Shown in pieces: positions 25,613-33,404 of a stretch of 64,000 nt of DNA. Position 1 is the first letter of the stretch. Every line of letters begins with the position of its first letter. Position numbers and translations under genes: made by a program. The notes beneath the pieces are model-generated. The model saw only the letters and a list, made by a program, of their open reading frames with translations, made no database searches and had not been told where the DNA came from. The DNA is from Flavipsychrobacter sp. (GTDB lineage Bacteria > Bacteroidota > Bacteroidia > Chitinophagales > Chitinophagaceae): NCBI GenBank assembly GCA_016786565.1, contig JAEUVY010000031.1, positions 94,365 through 158,364 of the forward strand, read 5' to 3'.

Positions 25613-26641
25613 ATGAAAAGTAAAAATGAAAAGGCCGCTGCGTCAGGGCCTGATTGCAGCACTGATCCGATAGGGTCGCTGAAGCAGATGTTCATCAACA
25701 CTACGATGGGCACAAGGGTGAAAGCGGGTCAATGCCCCGTAAGGAGGGCTGTGTTCCTGAAGCCACATGGAGTGGTTAAGGCTGAGTTTATTGTATTGCC
25801 CGGTCTACCGGCGAAGTATCGCGTGGGTATTTTCGCTCACGAGAAGTTTGAGGCGTGGATGCGCTTCTCAAGCGATACAGTGCCGGGCAATCCCGACATG
25901 AAGACGACAGTTGGTGTAGGCATCAAATTGTTTGGTGTGCCCGGCAAGAAGCTGCTGTCGCAGGATGAGGATGCAACAACAGCAGATTTTTTGTTGCAGA
26001 ACATGAATGTATTTTTTGTAGACACGGCAAAAGACATGTGCGAGTTTACAAAGGCAGGTGTAGTGGATCATGATTATGACAAATACCTGAAAGCCCACCC
26101 TGTAACAAAGAAAATTCTTGACGAAATGCAGAAGGTGGTGCCGAGTTGCCTCACTACACCGTATTGGAGCGGTTTGCCCTATTCATTTGGGAAGGAGTAT
26201 GTAAAATATAAGCTTGTTCCTGTGGCGCCTCCGTTTGGTGCACCCGCTCAGCAAAATGGCCCCGACTATCTGGCGGCAGATATGCAGGCTAGGTTGAGCA
26301 TGGGTGAGGCACAGTTTCAGTTTATGGTGCAGTTCAGGACGCATCCGGACAAGATGCCGCTTGACAAGGCCACTGTAGCCTGGGACGAACAGTTGTCGCC
26401 TCCGGTGCCTTTGGCTACCATAGTCATCAGGCAGCAGGATATAAACGCGCAGGGACAGGCGTCTTATGGTGAGAACCTTTCTTTCAATCCGTGGCGGACT
26501 TTGCAGGAGCATATGCCGCAAGGCAGCATCAGTGAGGCGCGCAAGGTAGTGTACCAGGCCGGTGCCGATTACAGGCGTTATCTGAACGGTGAGCCTGCGG
26601 TGGAACCCGATGCTCCCCGACAATTAAATCAACAACCCTGA
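25613..26641 (+). CDS. Catalase-superfamily haem protein
   Basis: A 342-residue protein of the small catalase-like family. Seen: RRAVFLKPHGVVKAEFIVL (the region of the catalase distal His), WMRFSSDTVPG (catalase RFS motif), GVGIKLFGVPG in place of G(F)AVKFYT, and NVFFVDTAKDM in place of PVFFIRD. The classical R-x-x-x-Y proximal haem ligand cannot be placed with certainty. No signal peptide. It is 21 bp upstream of the LodA-like oxidase gene. Such oxidases release hydrogen peroxide, so a protective peroxide-removing role or another haem peroxide chemistry is likely. Standard catalases are about 480 residues or more, so this is a short form. Confidence 0.75.
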   Translation: MKSKNEKAAASGPDCSTDPIGSLKQMFINTTMGTRVKAGQCPVRRAVFLKPHGVVKAEFIVLPGLPAKYRVGIFAHEKFEAWMRFSSDTVPGNPDMKTTVGVGIKLFGVPGKKLLSQDEDATTADFLLQNMNVFFVDTAKDMCEFTKAGVVDHDYDKYLKAHPVTKKILDEMQKVVPSCLTTPYWSGLPYSFGKEYVKYKLVPVAPPFGAPAQQNGPDYLAADMQARLSMGEAQFQFMVQFRTHPDKMPLDKATVAWDEQLSPPVPLATIVIRQQDINAQGQASYGENLSFNPWRTLQEHMPQGSISEARKVVYQAGADYRRYLNGEPAVEPDAPRQLNQQP

Positions 26642-26662
26642 TAACTATAAAAATGTAAAACC

Positions 26663-28588
26663 ATGGACGTAAAAAAAATAAAGAAGGTGGCTATATATCC
26701 GGCAATTGGTATTGCCCGAATAGGCAACTCTCCGGAGTATTTTATGGCATCAGAGATACCGGGCAAAGCACCGGATCCTGTGGGTGGCTATAAAGACGGA
26801 AATAATCTGTTCAAAAAGCAGGTACCGTTATTCAGGATATACGCGTTGGATAAGGATAACAATCCGATAGGAGAGATAAAACAAGGCATAAAGGGCCTGA
26901 AAGTGAAAATAGATTGGAGGGTACATATAGCGAACAGGAAGGCCGCATGGTACCAGTTCAATAATGCGCTGGACCTGGGTAAGAACGCCATAAGCAGCAC
27001 GCACAGGAATGGAGGAGTAAGTGGAGACGCCCGCAAGGATCTGGTCATAGATCCGGGAGTGCGAACAATAAGCGGTACAAACAAGCAGGGGGCTGAGTAT
27101 CAGTTTGATTCGGGGGCTTTCTTTGGTAAGAAAGTATCTCTGGGAGAGGTGCGCACAGACAGTCATGGCCGACTGATGGTGTTTGGTGGTGACGGCAAGA
27201 GCGCTTCGCGAACAGGTGTGCCAGCCATCACGTTTGCTAATAATGACGGGTGGCATGATGATATATCTGACGGAACAGTACGTGCGACAGTGACCATAGA
27301 TGGGGTGCAGCTTGAGGCTACGCCGGCAATGGTAGTTTGTACGCCTCCGAATTTTGGTCCTGGTCTGTTTTCGGTTGTTACGATGTATGATGTGGTATAT
27401 GACCTTTACGTCAGGGAGCGTGTACTGGAAGCACCGAAGGAGATCACCTTCTGGAAGCACATATACCCAATTCTTCAGCGAATGACCACTGCGCAATGGG
27501 TGAACGAAGGGTTCTTTATGATCTTCGGGACAAATTCGCCAAGCGACTTCACCAATCCTGAGTACATAGCGAAGCTGAATAATCCGGCAAAGGAATTCAA
27601 GCATTATCGCGAGAGTGTGTTCAAGTGGTTCCGAAACACTGCTTCTGCAGCTTACGAGCCAACACTGATACCTCCCTACTATGGCGATCTTTTCGGGGAC
27701 TATGAAAATCAGCCGCATGTGGACCTTTCTGTTACAGCTACTCAATACGCAATGCTGCAACGGTGGGCTAAGGGCGATTTCACAACGGGTGAACCCGGGC
27801 AGGATATTCCGTTTGAACAGTTGGACCCGAAGGCGCAGACAGAATCACTATTGAAAGTGGGACTGGAGGAGTGTCTTGGAGGTCCATTCCATCCGGGCAT
27901 TGAAATAACCTGGCCGTTCAGGCATATGAGTATGTGGCAGGAGCCCTTCAGGCTGAAGGTGCTGCCGGAAGGGCAAGCGGTAGCTGATGATTACGGGCCG
28001 ATCCTGACGCCTGAGATAGCACTGGGCAAGGGCGGACCATTGGATGGAAGCGGACCGGGGTCCATTACCCGCTGGTTGGGGGTACCCTGGCAAACCGATG
28101 AAGCAAGTTGCTTATCAGGTTATGATCCGAAATTATATCTGCCGTTACCATCCTTCTGGGCGGCACGGGTGCCCAACTATGTGTTGAGTATGGACAGTTA
28201 CAAACGTGCAAGTGTGGACCAATTGAACACGGGGCAACGCTTGAAACATTTTAGCTACAGGGTGAATTGGCTTCGCGACTTCAGTACGTCTTATGTAGGT
28301 CGTATCAATGACATGATAGCCAAATGGCATGAGCTGGGTGTAATATGCAGGCATACCACACCCGCCGGGGAGGCGAACGGATTTTTGCCAACCGAGTGGT
28401 GGGTGGAGACGCACAGAGTGGGGCCCGAGGGTGGAGATCCTTCCTTCAGGCAGGTGCTGCGTGCAGAGAAACATGAAGTGCATCCTGTGCCTGCCGGAAG
28501 GTCGTTGCTTGGTGCAACTCCGGAAGAATTGGAACAAGAAGAAAAAGGCGAATGGAAGAGTCAACCGGTACGCAGGCACGAAATGTAG
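26663..28588 (+). CDS. LodA/GoxA-family CTQ-dependent amino-acid oxidase
   Basis: A 641-residue protein beginning VAIYPAIGIARIGNSPEYFM, the hallmark N-terminus of LodA-like quinoproteins. Other family features are VVCTPPNFGPGL, ECLGGPFHPGIE (Cys404) and WLGVPWQTD (Trp476). In the characterised LodA the quinone cofactor forms from one Cys and one Trp about 65 residues apart. Cys404 and Trp476 are my best candidates by motif and spacing, an inference. The enzymes oxidise amino groups of amino acids (lysine, glycine or others), releasing ammonia and hydrogen peroxide. There is no signal peptide. Its tail overlaps the LodB-like gene by 37 bases in another frame. Confidence 0.88.
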   Translation: MDVKKIKKVAIYPAIGIARIGNSPEYFMASEIPGKAPDPVGGYKDGNNLFKKQVPLFRIYALDKDNNPIGEIKQGIKGLKVKIDWRVHIANRKAAWYQFNNALDLGKNAISSTHRNGGVSGDARKDLVIDPGVRTISGTNKQGAEYQFDSGAFFGKKVSLGEVRTDSHGRLMVFGGDGKSASRTGVPAITFANNDGWHDDISDGTVRATVTIDGVQLEATPAMVVCTPPNFGPGLFSVVTMYDVVYDLYVRERVLEAPKEITFWKHIYPILQRMTTAQWVNEGFFMIFGTNSPSDFTNPEYIAKLNNPAKEFKHYRESVFKWFRNTASAAYEPTLIPPYYGDLFGDYENQPHVDLSVTATQYAMLQRWAKGDFTTGEPGQDIPFEQLDPKAQTESLLKVGLEECLGGPFHPGIEITWPFRHMSMWQEPFRLKVLPEGQAVADDYGPILTPEIALGKGGPLDGSGPGSITRWLGVPWQTDEASCLSGYDPKLYLPLPSFWAARVPNYVLSMDSYKRASVDQLNTGQRLKHFSYRVNWLRDFSTSYVGRINDMIAKWHELGVICRHTTPAGEANGFLPTEWWVETHRVGPEGGDPSFRQVLRAEKHEVHPVPAGRSLLGATPEELEQEEKGEWKSQPVRRHEM

Positions 28589-29688
28589 TAAAAGGTGCAG
28601 AACTACCTGTGGTGATAGCGGGTGGCGGTCCGGCAGGGGCCGCCACTGCTATTGCATTGTCGGGTATGGGATACAAGTCTGTGATAGTTGATCCCGGAAC
28701 GCCTGTCGCTGTCAAGGCTGGAGAGTCGCTCCCGCCCAATATCCTGCATTTGTTGCAACAACTGGATATACAACATCTTTTGCAGGATGCCGCACATCAG
28801 ATCAATTTGGGGAACACTGTTGTGTGGGGAAGCGATGAGGTGCTGGATAGGGTTTTTCTGGCCGAGCCATGGGGCAACGGATGGCATCTGAACAGACTGG
28901 TGTTCGAGCAACAGCTGAAATCTGAAGCTGAGCGCCGGGGGGCTGTATGGATGGACGGAGGCATTGTGACAGGCGTTGAGGGAAAGCAGGGCGCAATGCG
29001 TGTGTCGGTGCGTAGTGATAGTGGGCGGGCTGACCAGAAGCTGGACGCATGTTTTGTAGTTGATGCCTCAGGCAGGCACAGTAGCGTGTTGCGGTCGTTG
29101 GGTGTAAGCCGGCACAGGCTTGACGATATAACGGCTGTTTGCGCGTTCGTGACCGCACCCGGGCATCGGCTGCAGTCTACAACGTTTGTAGAGGCGGTGC
29201 AGGATGGTTGGTGGTATGCGGCTCCGTTAGGTGGAGACAGAGTAGTCTTGAATCTGATGACTGATATAGGGTTGAGGCCCAAGACGGGAGAGGGGAAGTC
29301 TGATATGCTGTTGAGGCGGCTGAAGCAAACCATGTATCTGCATGAGCGCCTTGGTAACTTTGCCGGGATGGGGTTTGAGGAGGTTTTTGCGAAACCCGCT
29401 GGCACCAGTTGTGCGGACAGAATATCCGGCGATGGTTGGCTGGCAGTAGGCGATGCCGCCTGTACTTATGATCCGCTTAGTTCCTACGGTATCACATCAG
29501 CTATTGGCGGCGGCATATATGCTGCCTATGCCATTTCTGATGCGCTGTCGGGAAACAGCCATGCGCTGGATGCGTATAACCATGTGCAGCAGCAAACGTT
29601 CAATAACTGCGTTGCTATGTTAGCGCACCAGTACCGGCAGGAGTCCCGTTTCAGCGAAAAGGTTTTCTGGCAGCGGCGTTATTTATAG
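28552..29688 (+). CDS. LodB-like FAD-dependent maturation protein
   Basis: A 378-residue flavoprotein. The Rossmann motif is PVVIAGGGPAGAATAIAL at residues 18-35. The second FAD site is GDAACTYDPLSSYGITSAIG near residue 300, typical of the tryptophan-halogenase/geranylgeranyl-reductase-like monooxygenases to which LodB belongs. LodB partners are needed to build the cysteine tryptophylquinone in LodA. The start lies inside the LodA-like gene, a 37-base overlap, which fits a dedicated maturation partner. An alternative reading as a generic oxidoreductase is less likely given the neighbour. Confidence 0.87.
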   Translation: MEESTGTQARNVVKGAELPVVIAGGGPAGAATAIALSGMGYKSVIVDPGTPVAVKAGESLPPNILHLLQQLDIQHLLQDAAHQINLGNTVVWGSDEVLDRVFLAEPWGNGWHLNRLVFEQQLKSEAERRGAVWMDGGIVTGVEGKQGAMRVSVRSDSGRADQKLDACFVVDASGRHSSVLRSLGVSRHRLDDITAVCAFVTAPGHRLQSTTFVEAVQDGWWYAAPLGGDRVVLNLMTDIGLRPKTGEGKSDMLLRRLKQTMYLHERLGNFAGMGFEEVFAKPAGTSCADRISGDGWLAVGDAACTYDPLSSYGITSAIGGGIYAAYAISDALSGNSHALDAYNHVQQQTFNNCVAMLAHQYRQESRFSEKVFWQRRYL

Positions 29689-29757
29689 TATACGGGTTCT
29701 CCGTGGTAGCGGTTCTGCATACATCTGCCGGATAGTGCGGCACAATAATTGTTTCTT

Positions 29758-29765
29758 TATCTTTG
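29758..29765 (+). promoter_or_regulatory. TAnnTTTG promoter element of the riboswitch-CLC transcript
   Basis: TATCTTTG matches the Bacteroidota -7 box and would start transcription at about 29771, the first base or so of the riboswitch. No TTG is found at the expected upstream distance. Confidence 0.6.
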
Positions 29766-29769
29766 TTGC

Positions 29770-29832
29770 GAAGGTGATGGTGTTCCACCTAATTGAACCG
29801 CCGGTGAGCCCGGCTGATGACGCCTGCAAATA
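29770..29832 (+). ncRNA. Fluoride riboswitch (crcB motif)
   Basis: The segment AGGTGATGGTGTTCCACCT (a short stem around the conserved GAUGGNGUUC) is followed by GAACCGCC, a variable hairpin (CCGGTGAGCCCGG), and GGCTGATGACGCCTGC. The last block carries the conserved CUGAUGRCGCCUNC and forms the long-range pairing of the crcB RNA. A weaker TGGTC/GACCA stem at 29836-29858 may be part of the switch output. The downstream gene is a CLC-type transporter, a known partner of this riboswitch. Confidence 0.88.
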
Positions 29833-29876
29833 ATCTGGTCGGCCTTATGGGATGACCATAAAACAAGTTTGTAGGT

Positions 29877-31163
29877 ATGTCAGGTATAGCAGCAAAAATG
29901 AAGGTTCAGGATCTTTTCAGAGTTTTTCTTCGGTGGTGTCTTATTATTTTGTTGCTGGCCGTGGTCGGTGGCACTGCGGTCGCCGTTTTCCTGCACTTGT
30001 TGGATGCGGTTACCATGGCAAGGTGGCAAAATGAGTGGTTGCTTTATTTGTTGCCTCTTGCCGGAGTTGTGATTTATTGGCTGTACCACAAAGCCGGATC
30101 AGCCGCAGCCGGAGGTAATGATACGATCCTGAGGGAAGTAATGAAGCCCACCGGGGGAGTGCCTGCAGTAATGGCACCGCTGGTGTTGTTTGCCACGCTC
30201 ATCACTCATTTGTTCGGTGGGTCGGCCGGGCGCGAAGGCACTGCTGTACAAATGGGAGGGAGTATTGCAGGTATGGTGGGTAGGTGGTTGCATGTGACCG
30301 GGGCTGAGCGGCGGTTGGTTTTGCTGTCGGGCATTGCAGCCGGATTCGGAGCAGTGTTCGGTACGCCTATAGCCGGAGCAATCTTTGCACTGGAGGTAAT
30401 GGCAATTGGTCGCCTGAGGTATGCAGCCATTATCCCTTGTTTTGCGTCAGCGTTTGCGGCTCATTTCGTTTGTATGGCGTGGGGTGTAACACATACTCAG
30501 TATCGTCCGCTATTGTCCGGCACTTATTTTGCTTTTTCTCCGGATCGTGATCAGTTTATCCTGGCCCTTAAGGTGGTGGTGGCCGGAGTTGCATTTGGTC
30601 TGGTGGCCCGGTTGTTTGCTTACTCCTCCCACAAGTTGAAGGATGCTGCGGGGAAGTGGTATGCGAGCCGGGGCTGGCTTTCTCCGGTTGTGGGTGGTCT
30701 GGTGGTGATCGCGGCCACTGTTGCGGTTGGTAGTACGGATTATCTGGGTCTTGGTGTGACTACGTTTTCGGGTAAGGGTGCGTCTATTGTGAATGCGTTC
30801 CATTCCGGTGGGGTAGGGCAGTGGAGTTGGTTATTGAAGCTGATGTTCACGGTGGTGACGTTGAGTATGGGATTTAAAGGGGGCGAAGTGACGCCATTGT
30901 TCTTCATAGGTGCTACACTTGGAAGTGCATTGTCGGTATGGTTGAATGTGCCTGTGGAACTGATGGCAGGTATTGGTTTTTTAGCCGTATTTGCGGGTGC
31001 TACAAACACGCCTGTTGCCAGTGCGCTTATGGGGGCTGAGCTGTTTGGGTGGGGTAACACGGTGTGGTTTGTATTGGCATGTTTTGTAGCCCGCTATGCA
31101 AGCGGTTCTACAAGTATCTATAAAGCACAGGAAGAAAAGTGGTCTGCAATGGAGGATCTATGA
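29877..31163 (+). CDS. CLC-family fluoride/proton antiporter (predicted)
   Basis: A 428-residue membrane protein of the CLC superfamily with about ten or more hydrophobic segments. The key filter region reads GGSAGREGTAVQMGGS, where Glu is the gating glutamate and GREGT replaces the usual GxEGP. This is the form I associate with fluoride-selective bacterial CLCs. Other CLC landmarks are AAGFGAVFGTPIAGAIFALE and GFKGGEVTPLFFIGATLGS. No cytoplasmic CBS domains are present. The fluoride riboswitch directly upstream strongly supports fluoride export as its job and fluoride as its inducer. Confidence 0.9.
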   Translation: MSGIAAKMKVQDLFRVFLRWCLIILLLAVVGGTAVAVFLHLLDAVTMARWQNEWLLYLLPLAGVVIYWLYHKAGSAAAGGNDTILREVMKPTGGVPAVMAPLVLFATLITHLFGGSAGREGTAVQMGGSIAGMVGRWLHVTGAERRLVLLSGIAAGFGAVFGTPIAGAIFALEVMAIGRLRYAAIIPCFASAFAAHFVCMAWGVTHTQYRPLLSGTYFAFSPDRDQFILALKVVVAGVAFGLVARLFAYSSHKLKDAAGKWYASRGWLSPVVGGLVVIAATVAVGSTDYLGLGVTTFSGKGASIVNAFHSGGVGQWSWLLKLMFTVVTLSMGFKGGEVTPLFFIGATLGSALSVWLNVPVELMAGIGFLAVFAGATNTPVASALMGAELFGWGNTVWFVLACFVARYASGSTSIYKAQEEKWSAMEDL

Positions 31164-31266
31164 TGATAGTCAAGATATACTTTATTCGGTTGTGATCTAT
31201 TTATGCATTTCCCTAACCTTATGCCAAAAACAGGCGTCTATTAGAGATACCCAAAAAAATACCTTT

Positions 31267-32259
31267 ATGAAAAAGAACCTGAAATTGGTCGCAGCAGCGG
31301 CCACAGCCCTAGGGCTATTATTTGGCATGTCGTGCCGGAAGACTCCTGCCGAGTCATTATCTACACCAACACAGTACCAGACATCCTGGACAAAAAGTGC
31401 ATTGTTTGCCGGGCTAAGACCAACGCCGTTCAAATTCACGGTGGATGCCGGTGTGCAGTCTGTGGGCTACGGGCCGGAGGGAACGAAGTTGGTTTTCTAT
31501 CCCAATTCGTTCAAAGATGCATCCGGGAACACTATAAGTTCCGGCAAAATTGACATAGAGCTTACCGAGATGTATACGCCCGGATCTATGATCGGTAATA
31601 ATGCTGTGACCACCTGCAATGGCCAGTTGCTGCGGAGTGGTGGCCAGGTTAAGATCATTGCGACCCAGAACGGCAAAGAGGTCTTTGCAAATAAGTATGG
31701 CATCGGGTTCAAACAGCCTGATGCGTCAAGTAATCCAATGGAGCTGTTTTATAGCAATAACAATAGCCTTGATTCGACAACTGTGTGGGAACAACCGGAT
31801 ACAATGAGGAGTGTATTGGATCGCATGGTATTGCAGACTATTGCTGATACTACTTCTAAACCCGGCTTACCACCGAGTATCACTCATTATTATATGTTTG
31901 ATTCCTGCACACATTTCAGGTGGGTCAATTGCGACTTCTTTATTTCTAACCCGGCACCGAAGACCAGTATTTACCTTCAACCATCGGATACGTCGTTTAA
32001 CTACATGAATTCGGCTGTTTTTCTTGTCGTAGTCTCAGAAAGGGCGGTTGCGTCTACAAGTTATCAGTGGAATACTAAAAAGTTTGTAGGTAATAATTTC
32101 CCGGAAGGCCAATCAATTAAGCTGGTGTTCATGGGTAAAATTCGTGATGATCACTATTATGCTGAAAAGGTGTTTGACGTGAGTCGTGATATGACTTTGC
32201 CGTTCACTCCGGTCAAGTCCAGTGAGGCTGAGATCAAAATAAAGTTAGCAGGCTTTTAG
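31267..32259 (+). CDS. Hypothetical secreted lipoprotein
   Basis: A 330-residue protein from ATG 31267, selected because it yields a lipoprotein signal (MKKNLKLVAAAATALGLLFG then MSC, lipidated at Cys24). The body has the beta-rich look of a surface domain, including VGYGPEGTKLVFYPNSFKDA and GKIDIELTEMYTPGSMI, which suggests a carboxypeptidase-regulatory-like or similar sandwich. No enzymatic motif found. It precedes a perfect terminator and does not share an operon with the following EamA gene. Confidence 0.7.
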   Translation: MKKNLKLVAAAATALGLLFGMSCRKTPAESLSTPTQYQTSWTKSALFAGLRPTPFKFTVDAGVQSVGYGPEGTKLVFYPNSFKDASGNTISSGKIDIELTEMYTPGSMIGNNAVTTCNGQLLRSGGQVKIIATQNGKEVFANKYGIGFKQPDASSNPMELFYSNNNSLDSTTVWEQPDTMRSVLDRMVLQTIADTTSKPGLPPSITHYYMFDSCTHFRWVNCDFFISNPAPKTSIYLQPSDTSFNYMNSAVFLVVVSERAVASTSYQWNTKKFVGNNFPEGQSIKLVFMGKIRDDHYYAEKVFDVSRDMTLPFTPVKSSEAEIKIKLAGF

Positions 32260-32279
32260 TCGCAAGTATCTGATAAGAT

Positions 32280-32313
32280 AAGCGTTGCCGGTACATTCAT
32301 GCCGGCAACGCTT
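32280..32313 (+). terminator. Intrinsic terminator after the lipoprotein gene
   Basis: AAGCGTTGCCGG and CCGGCAACGCTT form a perfect 12-bp stem with a 10-base loop. The downstream T tract is short (TTTG), so it may terminate weakly or work in both directions. Confidence 0.75.
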
Positions 32314-32342
32314 TGTCGTGTTTTGAATCGGTGAATGCGTGC

Positions 32343-32350
32343 TATCTTTG
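32343..32350 (+). promoter_or_regulatory. TAnnTTTG element before the EamA gene
   Basis: TATCTTTG ends 5 bases before GTG 32356. A TTG at 32323-32325 lies 17 bases upstream, slightly short of the usual 19-21. If it is the promoter, the upstream ATG at 32335 cannot be the start. Confidence 0.55.
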
Positions 32351-32355
32351 CCCGC

Positions 32356-33273
32356 GTGACAAAAACAACCAAGGCGCACCTTGCATTGCTTGGAGCCAAT
32401 ATTTTTTACGGTGCAGGATTTACTGTTGCCAAGTCGGTGATGCCCCGTCTGATACAGCCTTTAGGGTTTATTCTTATCAGGGTGGGGGTTGTCGCTTTCC
32501 TGTTCTGGCTCAGCTATTTCGGAGGAAGCAAATACAGGGCGGAGATACAGCGCAAAGACTGGCCCATTCTCATTCTTGGTGGTTTGTTTGGGGTTGCGCT
32601 CAATCAGATGCTCTTTTTCATGGGGCTGAATCTTACGTTTCCTATACATGCCGCGCTTATAATGATGAGCACGCCGTTGCTCATCACGATCATAGCGATA
32701 TTTATGTTGCGCGATAAACCGGGTGGCGGAAAGATACTCGGGCTACTCTGCGGGATCAGTGGCGCCGTTCTGTTGATGAGTGCCGGTAAAGAACTGACGG
32801 TGACAGGCAATTCATCGCGTGGCGACCTTTTTGTGTTTCTAAATGCGACTTCCTATGCTATCTATCTGGTGATGATAAAGCCGCTTATGGCGAGATACAG
32901 GCCTATTATTGTGATCAGGTGGGTGTTTTTGTTCGGATTCCTGATGGTATTGCCCTTCGGTTGGCCACATTTTGCAGCTGTCGACTGGTCTGCATTTCAG
33001 GCGATAGATTTTACTGCCGTGGCTTTCATTGTGATCTGTGTTACCTTTTTCACCTATCTGTGGAATATATACGGGCTCCATGTGCTCAGCCCATCGGTGG
33101 CCGGAGCCTACATATACATACAGCCCATTTTTGCCGCAATCATCTCTGTTCTGTTTGCAGGTGAGCAGGTGACGCTTGTAAAACTCATTGCGACTGTCCT
33201 TATATTCAGTGGCGTGTATATGGTCAGTTTCGGGTTTAAGAAGAAAGAGGCTGAACGGGTATCTGTCGATTAG
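32356..33273 (+). CDS. EamA/DMT-family transporter
   Basis: A 305-residue membrane protein with ten hydrophobic segments in two EamA repeats (LALLGANIFYGAGFTVAKSV in repeat one; FVFLNATSYAIYLVMIKPLM in repeat two). It is a drug/metabolite exporter-type carrier with unknown substrate. I choose GTG 32356 (VTKTTKAHLALLG) over ATG 32335 for two reasons. A TAnnTTTG box spans 32343-32350 inside the longer reading. Family members also usually begin a few residues before the first helix. That would make the mRNA practically leaderless. Confidence 0.85.
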   Translation: MTKTTKAHLALLGANIFYGAGFTVAKSVMPRLIQPLGFILIRVGVVAFLFWLSYFGGSKYRAEIQRKDWPILILGGLFGVALNQMLFFMGLNLTFPIHAALIMMSTPLLITIIAIFMLRDKPGGGKILGLLCGISGAVLLMSAGKELTVTGNSSRGDLFVFLNATSYAIYLVMIKPLMARYRPIIVIRWVFLFGFLMVLPFGWPHFAAVDWSAFQAIDFTAVAFIVICVTFFTYLWNIYGLHVLSPSVAGAYIYIQPIFAAIISVLFAGEQVTLVKLIATVLIFSGVYMVSFGFKKKEAERVSVD

Positions 33274-33404
33274 GGATCGAGACTATATAAGAAAAATAAT
33301 TTAAATAAAAAATGGTGGAAAACACCCTTTTTTAGACAAGGCGAAATGTGTGTTTTTGTGTCGGGAAATATTTCCCCGGGTATATTGTAAACACAACACA
33401 TTTC

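Noticed and set aside
32335..32355. ATG 32335 as the EamA start.
   Set aside because: A TAnnTTTG box lies inside the first codons of that reading and family N-termini fit GTG 32356 better; the choice remains open to experiment.
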